Part shown: positions 8,505 to 15,957 of the stretch, piece after piece | Layout: every line of letters starts with the position of its first letter | Position numbering within the stretch: the stretch's first letter is position 1 | NCBI RefSeq assembly: GCF_035306705.1 | Contig: NZ_DATGNO010000177.1 | Location: 1 to 27,877, forward strand | DNA: 27,877 nucleotides | Direction: 5' to 3' | Source: Xanthomarina sp035306705 | GTDB lineage: Bacteria; Bacteroidota; Bacteroidia; Flavobacteriales; Flavobacteriaceae | Translations under genes and position numbers: made by a program | Notes under the pieces: model-generated | What the model was told of the DNA's origin: nothing | Databases searched by the model: none | Seen by the model: only the letters and a program-made list of their open reading frames with translations

Positions 8505-9176
8505 CTAAAAAGCTTCTTTTACAATATGTTCATCAGAGACCTTCAAATTCTTTAATTGGTTTTCTACGGCATCCATCATAGCAGGTGGACCACACAAATA
8601 AAAATAGGAATTTAAAGTATTACCATGGGTTTTTATAAAATCCTCAGTAATATAACCATGGGCATATTCTTTCGTTTTTTCTTTCGATAGAATGTTTGTG
8701 AAATTATTTTGCAACATAGCTTCAAATTCCGATCTAAGAATGATATCCGATTTTCTTTTATTGGCAAAAATAAGTTTGTTGTTACCCAATTGGTTCTTTG
8801 ATTCTAAATCTCTAAGGATAGAAATAAATGGTGTTACTCCTGCTCCACCTGCTATAAAAGTACCTTCACCTTTATAGGCTATCGCGCCAAAAATATCGTT
8901 AATTATCAATTGGTCCCCAGATTTTAAGCTAAGTAACTGATTGGTGACCCCTTGATGCGACGGATAGGTTTTTATATAAAACTCCAAATGATTTTCATTG
9001 GGAAGTCCAGTAAACGTAAAAGGTCTGCCTTCGTTTTCCCAACTGTCTTTGTACAAAAATATTTCTGTAGCTTGACCGGGAACAAAATTCACTCCTTTTG
9101 GTCTCTCTGTTACTATATGTAAAACATCTGGAGTAGCATGCGTGATAGATGTAATTTTAACAAGTTCGTTTTTCAT
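8505..9176 (-). CDS. FAD-dependent ferredoxin/flavodoxin reductase-like flavoprotein
   Basis: 223 residues in two FNR-family domains. The flavin domain has RPFTFTG (51-57, the RxYS-type FAD motif) and GQATEIF; the nucleotide domain has GGAGVTPF (110-117) and CGPPAM (195-200), and the protein ends in an aromatic residue (EAF), as in plant-type FNRs. There is no 2Fe-2S domain, no signal peptide and no membrane helix, so it should move electrons in the cytoplasm between NAD(P)H and a carrier or another subunit. It is first in the three-gene group with the DoxX-like and AhpD-like proteins. The partner cannot be identified from sequence. Confidence 0.85.
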   Translation of the reverse strand: MKNELVKITSITHATPDVLHIVTERPKGVNFVPGQATEIFLYKDSWENEGRPFTFTGLPNENHLEFYIKTYPSHQGVTNQLLSLKSGDQLIINDIFGAIAYKGEGTFIAGGAGVTPFISILRDLESKNQLGNNKLIFANKRKSDIILRSEFEAMLQNNFTNILSKEKTKEYAHGYITEDFIKTHGNTLNSYFYLCGPPAMMDAVENQLKNLKVSDEHIVKEAF

Positions 9177-9205
9177 GTTTTCTGAGTATTAAATTTATAA
9201 ATTAA

Positions 9206-9217
9206 CATACAAGTATG
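9206..9217. promoter_or_regulatory. 12-bp perfect palindrome ahead of the flavoprotein operon
   Basis: CATACAAGTATG lies 30-41 bases upstream of the ATG at 9176, a suitable place for an operator. No matching copy was seen ahead of other genes in the window, so its role is unproven. Confidence 0.3.
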
Positions 9218-9293
9218 GCATTAAGTTCTAGGTTGAAAATTTATTCTCTCAGATTTGGGACGCTTTTTAAATCCAAAAGGATTTGGTTTAAAA

Positions 9294-9626
9294 CTAATGT
9301 TTATCCATCTCTTCCATGGCTATGGTTGCATGGGCATAAGCAGCTCCTGCGCGCATTTCGGCAGCTACCCAAATAGCTTCCATAATTTCTTCTTTGGTGG
9401 CTCCCTTTTTTAAGGCTTGAGGGGTATGCGCCCGAATGCAGTATGGACATTGGGTAACATGTGCAACGGCTACCGCAATAAGTTGTTTGGTTTTTTCGTC
9501 TAAAGCTCCAGCCTGAAAAACGGTTTTGCTAAATGTGCGCCAAGCTTCAACATTTTTGGGAGCAAGAGCAGCTTTTTTAGAAATTAAATCTGGAGTGGTT
9601 TTTGGAAACATGTCATCTTCTTTCAT
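9294..9626 (-). CDS. Second AhpD-like carboxymuconolactone decarboxylase family protein
   Basis: 110 residues, the usual length for a single CMD domain. Cys60-x-x-Cys63-x3-His67 (QCPYCIRAH) is the redox centre, followed by ALKKGATKEEIMEAIWVAAEMRAGAAYAHA, the conserved C-terminal helices. It differs from the protein at 7538-7999 and is closer to the small peroxidase-like CMD proteins. It is separated from the flavoprotein gene by 117 bases and from the oxidase operon by 270 bases, so it may be transcribed alone. Peroxide or organic hydroperoxide reduction is the most likely role but is inferred. Confidence 0.85.
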   Translation of the reverse strand: MKEDDMFPKTTPDLISKKAALAPKNVEAWRTFSKTVFQAGALDEKTKQLIAVAVAHVTQCPYCIRAHTPQALKKGATKEEIMEAIWVAAEMRAGAAYAHATIAMEEMDKH

Positions 9627-9896
9627 AATTATATGGTTTTAAAATTTTATAAAATTCAGTGCTGCCTAAAAACATAAGCTACTTCAAGAAGAATGATGGT
9701 TTTTTAATAATTCCCTTAAAAACAAATGGTTGTTTAAGCTTAAAATTCAATTTCAGACGTAGCCGTCCATTATAGCAATAGCATGAAAATCAGCTTCAAT
9801 TGTTATACTATGGACAACCATTTCTGGTACATTTGTCGGTACCGTAATATGCGTAATTAATATAGGAATTTTGATTCATATTTAAAAATATATCTT

Positions 9897-10319
9897 TTAA
9901 ACAAAGGACCCGTACAACTCTTGGTTCCAATACATTATAAGATAGAAAATACCAAAAGCAATAAACAAAATAACCAAGGCCCAGACCCAAGAAGGAATAG
10001 CTTTAGGAGTTTCTGATCCTTTAATTACAAAAAAGTCTTTGTTCTCGCTTCCATAGGCATTAATTATTAAAGGCACATGGGTATCTACGGTTTCATTTTC
10101 TTTTAAACCAACTACCGAAATAGCAGGTCCATTTCTAACCACAAACGGGATTTCGCGAATGCCCTCAATACCATCTGAAGATTTCGCGACAATTTTTAGC
10201 ACGTGCTTCCCATCTGGAATTTTGGTAGTATCCAGTACTATTTTTACTGGAGGCGCAAATGAAGCAAAGGGCTTTGGATCTTCATCTAAAAAAACTTTTA
10301 TAATTCTATGATCTTCCAT
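9897..10319 (-). CDS. Small membrane protein of the cbb3-type oxidase operon (Ig-like domain plus C-terminal helix)
   Basis: 140 residues. Residues 1-105 look like a beta-sandwich: KIVLDTTKIPDGKHVLKIVA and GIREIPFVVRNGP have the strand pattern of Ig-like modules. Residues about 108-131 (IPSWVWALVILFIAFGIFYLIMY) form one membrane helix, followed by a short tail. No signal peptide, heme motif or cysteine is present. It starts 2 bases after the stop of the 89-residue gene and is last in the oxidase operon. Homologous small proteins occur in flavobacterial cbb3-like operons; a role in assembly or stability is plausible but unproven. Confidence 0.7.
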   Translation of the reverse strand: MEDHRIIKVFLDEDPKPFASFAPPVKIVLDTTKIPDGKHVLKIVAKSSDGIEGIREIPFVVRNGPAISVVGLKENETVDTHVPLIINAYGSENKDFFVIKGSETPKAIPSWVWALVILFIAFGIFYLIMYWNQELYGSFV

Positions 10320-10321
10320 AA

Positions 10322-10591
10322 CTAAAATCCTTCATTTTTAACAATGTTCTTAATATGGTCTGGTTGATTTTCTCTAGGTTTAATAAGGTATTTTAAACTT
10401 AAAATAAGGGTAGTCCCAACAATAATTGCCGACACCCAAATAATAATATAATCTAAGGTTCCAGAAGGTCCAGCACCATGTGTTACATTCTGTAATATCT
10501 CTGGTTGGTTTTTTTTACAAACATCGCAAGCTTGAACTATTTGTTGTCCAAATAGAAAAAACAAGATGAAAACCGCTAGTATCTTTTTCAT
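10322..10591 (-). CDS. Small exported membrane protein with a CxxC, oxidase operon
   Basis: 89 residues: a signal peptide (MKKILAVFILFFLFGQQIVQ), then ACDVCKKNQ with Cys22 and Cys25 at the mature N-terminus, then one membrane helix (about 46-66, DYIIIWVSAIIVGTTLILSL) and a charged tail. The CxxC lacks a following His, so it is not a c-heme site; it could bind copper or be a thiol pair. It lies 3 bases from the cytochrome gene and 2 bases from the 140-residue gene, so translation is coupled. A copper-delivery or assembly role is a guess from context. Confidence 0.7.
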   Translation of the reverse strand: MKKILAVFILFFLFGQQIVQACDVCKKNQPEILQNVTHGAGPSGTLDYIIIWVSAIIVGTTLILSLKYLIKPRENQPDHIKNIVKNEGF

Positions 10592-10594
10592 AAG

Positions 10595-11614
10595 TTATGG
10601 ATTTAGTTCCTGATTGATAAATTCTCTAATTTTCTTCACATCGTCTTCGGATACGGGTGGTGCATTGTTGCTCCAACTACTACGTTCGTGGGTAGCAATA
10701 GCAGCAATTTCAGCATCTGTAAGCAATTCGCCAAATGGCTGCATGACTCCAAAAGCCGTGGTACCATCGTAACCCTGAATAATAATTCGAATAAGGGTTT
10801 CATGATTTTTATCATTAACAATTTTGCTGCCATCTAAAGGTGGGAACGCTCCAGGAATTCCTTTTCCATTGTCTTGATGACAAGCCATACACACTTGTTT
10901 GTACAAATTAGCACCATCTGGGCCAGCTGGCGCTCCTTGGGAATCGGCCGTAGTACCAGATACCTGTTTTCTCTTTTTGGCAGGAATAAAATCTTTTGAT
11001 ATCCCTGTAGGTAACTCAGTTTGTTTCAAGGATTTTAAATAATCTACCAATAAAAGAGCTTCTCTTGAGGCGACAAGCACGATGCCCGGTTTATTAAAGT
11101 AAGCTTCTGGAACCACAACTTCTCTATCGTCTTTGGTCAACATACTTTCTGGCATTTCATAAAACAACCAGGGATAAGACGGCATAACAGAGGCCGAAAC
11201 AACAGCACGCGGATTGTATAAATGAAGTAAGTGCCAATCTTCACTAGGTTGGCGAGCTCCTATACTGGTTAAATCAGGACCTGTTCGTTCACTTCCTAAA
11301 ACTGAAGGCGATTGTCTCCAGATATCCAAACGTTTTTTACTATAAAAATAATCTGATGGAATGGAGGGTCTGGAACCCCAAACTTTATCCATTTCTATGT
11401 TTCTAACTTGTTGTGTATGGCAGGCCATACAATTTTCCCTAACATAGATATGAAGTCCTTCTCGTTCGGCTTCTGTTAAAGGCTTTTCGTCTGGTATGGC
11501 TACTGTTTCCTGCATTTGATAAGCTGGAAGGATGGCAACCATAACACTTAAAGCAACAAACACAAGGCCTGCCGTCAGCACTAAATTTTTATGATCTTTA
11601 TGAAAGTTAAGCAT
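10595..11614 (-). CDS. ccoO: CcoO-like cytochrome c fused to a second cytochrome c domain (cbb3-type oxidase subunit)
   Basis: 339 residues. An N-terminal membrane anchor (about 10-30) precedes a CcoO-type monoheme domain: ENCMACHTQQVRN holds Cys62, Cys65 and His66, with WGSRPS, SERTGPDLTSIGAR, HLYNPRAVV and Met144 in VMPSYPW as the distal ligand. After a linker comes a class I cytochrome c domain with Cys242, Cys245, His246 (VCMACHQDNGKG) and Met291 (GVMQPFGE). The fused second domain probably does the job of CcoP, which is otherwise missing here. The protein should carry electrons in the periplasm from a quinol:cytochrome c branch to the CcoN-like subunit encoded 9 bases upstream. Confidence 0.85.
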   Translation of the reverse strand: MLNFHKDHKNLVLTAGLVFVALSVMVAILPAYQMQETVAIPDEKPLTEAEREGLHIYVRENCMACHTQQVRNIEMDKVWGSRPSIPSDYFYSKKRLDIWRQSPSVLGSERTGPDLTSIGARQPSEDWHLLHLYNPRAVVSASVMPSYPWLFYEMPESMLTKDDREVVVPEAYFNKPGIVLVASREALLLVDYLKSLKQTELPTGISKDFIPAKKRKQVSGTTADSQGAPAGPDGANLYKQVCMACHQDNGKGIPGAFPPLDGSKIVNDKNHETLIRIIIQGYDGTTAFGVMQPFGELLTDAEIAAIATHERSSWSNNAPPVSEDDVKKIREFINQELNP

Positions 11615-11623
11615 CTCTATATC

Positions 11624-13441
11624 TTATTTAACAGTTAATTTCTCTAAATTTTTTCTTGGAGTTGAAGCTTTGGTTTCTCGATAACCTTTCACCATATAAT
11701 AAAAGTTATAGGCAAAAACCAAGTGCGAAACAAACATCAGCGAACCTCCAACAGCGCGCCATACCCAATAAGGTTTCATAAGGATAACCGATTCTATAAA
11801 AGCTTCACCTTCTATCCAGCTTAGACCTTTGTAAGTTCCACCAGCCATAAGAGAGATCATATATGCAAATAGCCCAATAAATGCCATCCAGAAATGAGCT
11901 CCAACTAAAACTTGAGGTGGCTCCTTTCCTGTAATTTTTGGTAAAATGGCATAAATGGATGCCCACAACAAAAAGGCAATAATACCATACATGGTCATGT
12001 GCGAATGTGCCACATTAAAATCGGTGAAATGCCAAACAAAATTTGTAAATCGGAAGGCTTGAACACTCCCTTGGGTAGAGCCCACAAAATAAAAGATAAC
12101 TCCTACTAAAAAGAAGGGCAACACATAGCTTTTAGAAATGTGGTTCCAGCTTCCTTTCATGGTCATTAAAAAGTTGGTGGTTCCTGCTACCACAGGAATA
12201 AACATACCTGCACTAAACACAATGGCTACGGTTTGTAACCACCATGGTAACGGACTAAACACAAAATGGTGTGTACCAATCATGGTATAGAACAACATTT
12301 GGGTCCAAAAGGCCAAAACTCCTAAAGAATAAGAGTATATGGGTTTGTTTAAAGACGATGGTAAGTAATAGTAAACCAAACCTAAAGTAAAGGTCATAAA
12401 CCACATCCCTACTCCTTGATGCATATAATATCCTTGGATAACCGTTTCGCCCAAACCATCTTGGTAAAATGGTAAATATCCAATAACAGTTAATACAATG
12501 GTCCAAATTAATGCTGCTAGAATAAACCAATTAGAAATATAAATTTCAGAGATTTTTCGAGTAGCAACGGTTTTATAGAAATTCCAAAAGGTTAATATCA
12601 ATGCAATGGCAAACAATAACATAATAGGCCAGATGTATTCTCGATACTCCCCTCCTCCATTATTGATTCCCGCCATTAAGGAAAGACTTCCTAAAATGAT
12701 GGTAACATTAATTAAACGCCACCCATACCAAGCCCATTTATAATTATAAATAAGATTGTTGGAGGTTCGTGCAATTACAAAGTACCCCAAGCCAATCATA
12801 GCCAGCGAAGACCAACCCCAAAACACCATATTGGTATGTACTGGTCGTAATCTTCCAAATGAAAGCCAAGATTGATGGTCCATTTCTGGCCAAATAAATT
12901 TCATGCCCAAATACTGTCCAATAAGGGTTCCTAAAACCAACCATAAAGCGGCTGCCCCAATATAATAGATTACTATTTTCTTTAGTTCTAAAGGCGTTTC
13001 AATACTTAAAATAGTTTTTTGCTTCTCGTCAAATAAGGCATTACTAGGTTTGTTATCGATACGTTGAATAATTCCTTTTTCGTCAAAAACATCATGCTCA
13101 CCTCCTAATTCGTTTCCTTTTAATTTGTAGTTAAGAGCAGCTTTTCTCTTTTCAAGAATATAATCAATATCCTTTTCTTCCATGGCTATCAGCTCATCGT
13201 CGAAAGCCATTTTATGTTTTTCTCGCTGCTTGCCTTTCATACCATCGATGTATCCATTTATTTTTGCCAATAAAATAATAACAGCAACAATAAATACAAT
13301 GGCAATTAGAACAAAAGTTCCTATAATCCCTGGACTAGATAACCAATTATCTGTGCTAATGGGTTCGGTTTGAGATAACGCAATTTGCGGAATCCCTACT
13401 ACTAGGCAAATGAGGTACCAAGCCGTTTTTTTCATAATCAT
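11624..13441 (-). CDS. ccoN: cbb3-type cytochrome c oxidase catalytic subunit (CcoN-like) with N-terminal extension
   Basis: 605 residues. The heme-copper core starts near residue 150. Visible ligands: His202 (PVHTNMVFWGW) and His481 for low-spin heme b, His341 (YYMHQGVG), His391 and His392 (GTHHF) for CuB, and His479 (NVAHSH) for the high-spin heme. Tyr385 lies 44 residues after His341 and 6 before His391, the same spacing I recall for the cross-linked Tyr of cbb3 oxidases, so this should reduce oxygen rather than NO. Residues 1-150 are an added segment: a signal-like stretch, a helix (38-60) and a charged linker. ATGs at 13439-13441 and 13433-13435 are both possible starts. It opens the operon 42 bases after the Rrf2 gene. 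Confidence 0.85.
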   Translation of the reverse strand: MIMKKTAWYLICLVVGIPQIALSQTEPISTDNWLSSPGIIGTFVLIAIVFIVAVIILLAKINGYIDGMKGKQREKHKMAFDDELIAMEEKDIDYILEKRKAALNYKLKGNELGGEHDVFDEKGIIQRIDNKPSNALFDEKQKTILSIETPLELKKIVIYYIGAAALWLVLGTLIGQYLGMKFIWPEMDHQSWLSFGRLRPVHTNMVFWGWSSLAMIGLGYFVIARTSNNLIYNYKWAWYGWRLINVTIILGSLSLMAGINNGGGEYREYIWPIMLLFAIALILTFWNFYKTVATRKISEIYISNWFILAALIWTIVLTVIGYLPFYQDGLGETVIQGYYMHQGVGMWFMTFTLGLVYYYLPSSLNKPIYSYSLGVLAFWTQMLFYTMIGTHHFVFSPLPWWLQTVAIVFSAGMFIPVVAGTTNFLMTMKGSWNHISKSYVLPFFLVGVIFYFVGSTQGSVQAFRFTNFVWHFTDFNVAHSHMTMYGIIAFLLWASIYAILPKITGKEPPQVLVGAHFWMAFIGLFAYMISLMAGGTYKGLSWIEGEAFIESVILMKPYWVWRAVGGSLMFVSHLVFAYNFYYMVKGYRETKASTPRKNLEKLTVK

Positions 13442-13483
13442 GATATTCTTACCTTCTTATCAGGTATTGGTTTAATTTTTTTT

Positions 13484-13918
13484 TTATCGCTTTAAAAAAA
13501 CCTGCCCGTCTTTTAGTCCTAAGGCTAATTCCTTTAAAGTTGTCTGGTCCAGCATAACTTTTAAATCGTTTCTAATGCCCACAAAATTATGGTGCATGGG
13601 ACAAGGTTGGTTCGCATCGCAAGTTCCAAAACCTAAAGCACAACCGGTGTACAAGGAATTACCATCTATGGCGAAAACAATATCGCTGATTTTAATTTTA
13701 TCGATTTGTGAGTTTACAATTGTAAAGCCCCCATTAGGTCCTTTTGAGGAGCTTAAAATATCCTTTTTGGCCAATTGGTGTAATATTTTAGCTGTAAACG
13801 CTTCTGGAGTATCGATATTAGTAGCTATCTCCTTTAAATTTACACGTTGATCCTCTAAAGATCTCATCGCAATAAAAACACAAGCCTTAATGGCATACCT
13901 ACATGCTTTTGAAAACAT
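13484..13918 (-). CDS. Rrf2-family Fe-S transcriptional regulator (NsrR/IscR-like)
   Basis: 144 residues. An N-terminal MFSKACRYAIKA and the winged-helix region EAFTAKILHQLAKKDILSSSKGPNGGF are typical of Rrf2 proteins. Three cysteines, Cys93, Cys100 and Cys106, are spaced C-x6-C-x5-C (TGCALGFGTCDANQPC), which fits the Fe-S ligand loop of the NsrR/IscR/RsrR group. Such proteins sense NO, cluster status or redox state. Forty-two bases downstream on the same strand the cbb3-type oxidase operon starts, so it most likely controls that operon and itself. The exact ligand (NO, oxygen or Fe-S supply) cannot be read from sequence. Confidence 0.88.
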   Translation of the reverse strand: MFSKACRYAIKACVFIAMRSLEDQRVNLKEIATNIDTPEAFTAKILHQLAKKDILSSSKGPNGGFTIVNSQIDKIKISDIVFAIDGNSLYTGCALGFGTCDANQPCPMHHNFVGIRNDLKVMLDQTTLKELALGLKDGQVFLKR

Positions 13919-13942
13919 TTATTTTTTATCAAAGTTATGGTA

Positions 13943-13973
13943 CAAAAGTAGTCAATTTATAATTCTGACAAAA
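13943..13973 (-). promoter_or_regulatory. Promoter of the Rrf2-oxidase operon
   Basis: Minus strand: TTTTG (13969-13973), an 18-base spacer, then TACTTTTG (13943-13950), matching TAnnTTTG. The ATG at 13918 follows 24 bases after the -7 box. No separate promoter is obvious ahead of the oxidase gene, so the operon is probably read from here. Confidence 0.65.
13951..13969. promoter_or_regulatory. Possible Rrf2 operator between the promoter boxes
   Basis: GTCA (13951-13954) and TGAC (13966-13969) form a dyad with an 11-base AT-rich centre. It fills the spacer of the Rrf2 promoter, a position where a repressor would block RNA polymerase. Only four base pairs per arm are perfect, so this is tentative. 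Confidence 0.3.
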
Positions 13974-14489
13974 CTATCTGAAATTAAATTTTATGGGAAA
14001 ATAAAAACTTTTAAAAAAGACTAAAAAGTCTTAAAATAGCTCGTAGTAGGCAATCACAAGGATTGTGATAATTTTAAATTGAAAAAATTCGATGAATTTT
14101 TTGTTGAATTTTAGTCAAAATATTCCAAGGTTTTAGAAGTTTTTGATTACAAATATTTCAAATTTTCCTACAAAATAAAAAACCCCTCAAATGTGATTCT
14201 AAAACTAACATAAATCACTTGAAATTAATAGCTAGTAATCTTCCGGATTAATAGGTATTTCAAACATTATTTTTGCATAAATTAATATCTATAAATCTCT
14301 AATTCCTTCATGACATATTTAAGCAATTCCCTTCAAATCTAAATAGTTACAAAACAGTTAAAAAAAGCTCTGAATTTCCAAAACTTATATCTTAATATAT
14401 TTTAATGCCAATTCATACAATTTTAAATATTAGTGCTATTTTCGGCACAATAAATGTTATTAGCACCGTTATACATAAAACTAATATAT
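13974..14489. other. Gene-free divergent region
   Basis: This AT-rich stretch separates the minus-strand Rrf2 operon from the plus-strand DUF3108 gene. It holds two short dyads (14017-14032, AAGACT-AAAA-AGTCTT; 14053-14069). No gene is evident. A TATTTTTG box at 14268-14275 (plus) has no -33 partner and lies over 200 bases from the next start. Confidence 0.5.
14053..14069. promoter_or_regulatory. 17-bp perfect dyad upstream of the Rrf2 promoter
   Basis: ATCACAA-GGA-TTGTGAT, with 7-base arms and a 3-base centre, lies about 80 bases upstream of the Rrf2 -33 box. It could be an activator site or a small hairpin. There is no functional evidence. Confidence 0.3.
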
Positions 14490-15269
14490 ATGCCGAAATA
14501 TTTTTTCCTTTTAAGTCTTTTCATTTCCACTTTTGGTTTTGCACAAAATTCCGCGTTTAAAGCCGGCGAAAAATTAACTTTTGCAGCTTCCTACAACATG
14601 TCTGGGGTCTTAACCGAATTGGCACAAGTAAACATGGAAACTAGTGAAATTAAAACCTCCAAAGCCACACTGTTACGATTAAAATGTACAGCTGCTACGT
14701 ATAGCAAATGGGATAATTTTTTTAAAATTAGAGATTTGTACGAGAGTTATGTAAGTCCCACAACCGTAAAACCTTATCTGTATAAAAGAGATATTTATGA
14801 AGGTGGCTACTCTAAATTTGTTCAATATAAATACAGCCATTCCAAAGGAACAGTGGCAAGTGTTATAAAAAAGAAAAAGAAAGGTGGCGGAACCTACGAT
14901 CAAAATAACACCTTGAGTATTTCTAGTAATACCAAGGACATTGTCTCTACAATTTATTATTTACGAACCTTGGATTTAAACTCCTATTCCCCAGGAAAAA
15001 CAGTTACTATGACCGTTTTATTTGACAATAAACCCACTGAAATTGTAGTGAAATATGTGGCCAAGGAAACCATAAACACCAACATTGGAAGCAAAGCTTG
15101 TCACAAACTAGCCATTTCCATTAAAAACAGCAACATTCTAAAAGGGACCAACGATAATTTACTTTGGCTCACTGCCGATGAAAATAAAATACCGGTATTC
15201 GCTAAATTTAAAGTGGCTGTTGGTAATGGCGAATTAAAAATTAAATCTGCAACTGGCTTAAAAAATTAA
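14490..15269 (+). CDS. DUF3108-family exported protein
   Basis: I chose the ATG at 14490-14492: it gives 259 residues and a clean signal peptide (MPKYFFLLSLFISTFGFA, then QNSAFKAGE). The longer frame from 14454 adds 12 residues ahead of it. FKAGEKLTFAASYNMSG, the KWDNFFKIRDLYESYV segment, YDQNNTLSISSNTKDIVST and the LLWLTADENKIPVFAKF end match the DUF3108 family of periplasmic or outer-membrane-associated proteins of unknown function. A basic KKKKKGGG run near residue 140 is a local loop. It precedes a small membrane protein gene by 4 bases and is probably co-transcribed with it. Confidence 0.8.
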   Translation: MPKYFFLLSLFISTFGFAQNSAFKAGEKLTFAASYNMSGVLTELAQVNMETSEIKTSKATLLRLKCTAATYSKWDNFFKIRDLYESYVSPTTVKPYLYKRDIYEGGYSKFVQYKYSHSKGTVASVIKKKKKGGGTYDQNNTLSISSNTKDIVSTIYYLRTLDLNSYSPGKTVTMTVLFDNKPTEIVVKYVAKETINTNIGSKACHKLAISIKNSNILKGTNDNLLWLTADENKIPVFAKFKVAVGNGELKIKSATGLKN

Positions 15270-15273
15270 TAAG

Positions 15274-15693
15274 ATGAGAAAACTTTTTATTGTATTAGGA
15301 ATTATCGCTTCGGTTCTAGCCATTATCCTATCTGTTTTACCAGTATCCAATCTGGCTTATTTTCCAGCTATTGCAGCGCTTCTATTTGGACTGATAGCCT
15401 TTTATCTTTCCAATAAAAACAGCCAATCAGTAAAAACAGTCCAACTGGTATTTTTACTAACTATTATTGCGCTTTCCGTCTCAATTTATAAATCCATTTT
15501 CCAAACTGCGGAAGTAGGCGATACAGAAGAATTGGAAATAAGACAGCAGGAATCTGTTGACGAAGCTAAAGAAGAACTCGAAAATTTGGATTTTGATTTA
15601 GACGATGCCGATCTAGATCTAAATGAAGAGGATATAGATTTGAATGAAGAAGATGTAGATCTAGGCGATTTTGAAGATATAGATATGGAGTAA
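15274..15693 (+). CDS. Small membrane protein with a highly acidic C-terminal tail
   Basis: 139 residues. Two or three hydrophobic helices occupy residues 1-75 (KLFIVLGIIASVLAIILSVL, YFPAIAALLFGLIAFYL, VQLVFLLTIIALSVSIY). From about residue 80 to the end it is almost all Asp and Glu with regular Leu/Ile, including a near-repeat DLNEEDIDLNEEDVDL. The tail has a calculated charge far below zero and could bind cations or a basic partner. I do not recognise the family. It lies 4 bases after the DUF3108 gene and is followed by a terminator, so the two genes form one unit. Confidence 0.7.
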   Translation: MRKLFIVLGIIASVLAIILSVLPVSNLAYFPAIAALLFGLIAFYLSNKNSQSVKTVQLVFLLTIIALSVSIYKSIFQTAEVGDTEELEIRQQESVDEAKEELENLDFDLDDADLDLNEEDIDLNEEDVDLGDFEDIDME

Positions 15694-15721
15694 AACCCCA
15701 TTCCTTTAAACCCTTACAAAG

Positions 15722-15763
15722 CCTTGTATGCCTTTATTTATAATGGTCTACAAGGTTTTTTTT
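15722..15763 (+). terminator. Intrinsic terminator after the DUF3108 pair
   Basis: CCTTGTA (15722-15728) pairs with TACAAGG (15749-15755) over a 20-base loop, followed by eight T. The stem is only 7 bp and the loop long, so it is moderate. Confidence 0.6.
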
Positions 15764-15957
15764 ATATCACTAACTTAACCTGTTCAAAAACACAGGGTCG
15801 GCATAGTCGAAAATCAATAATTAAAATTTGGCAAGCTAGCATACGCTTTTCAGCTTCTAAACAACTTCCATTAAATCGACTTCTTACCACAAAAATCTCC
15901 TAACACGTTTCATTTATCAACTTTTTTTCCTTTATTTGATATATAAGCTACCTATTT

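Noticed and set aside
9829..9843. GGTAC / GTACC hairpin downstream of the oxidase operon
   Set aside because: The stem is only 5 bp and is not followed by a T run in the direction of transcription.
9808..9990. Minus-strand 60-residue frame at the end of the oxidase operon, with a CTRNGC end
   Set aside because: More than half of it is out-of-frame overlap with the 140-residue oxidase-operon gene, and no ribosome-binding or promoter signal supports it.
11624..13441. CcoN-like gene as a nitric oxide reductase NorB
   Set aside because: The cbb3-type active-site Tyr and a linked CcoO-type cytochrome are present, and NorB lacks this Tyr.
14268..14275. TATTTTTG as promoter of the DUF3108 gene
   Set aside because: It lies more than 200 bases from the start and has no TTG at the -33 spacing; probably a chance match in AT-rich DNA.
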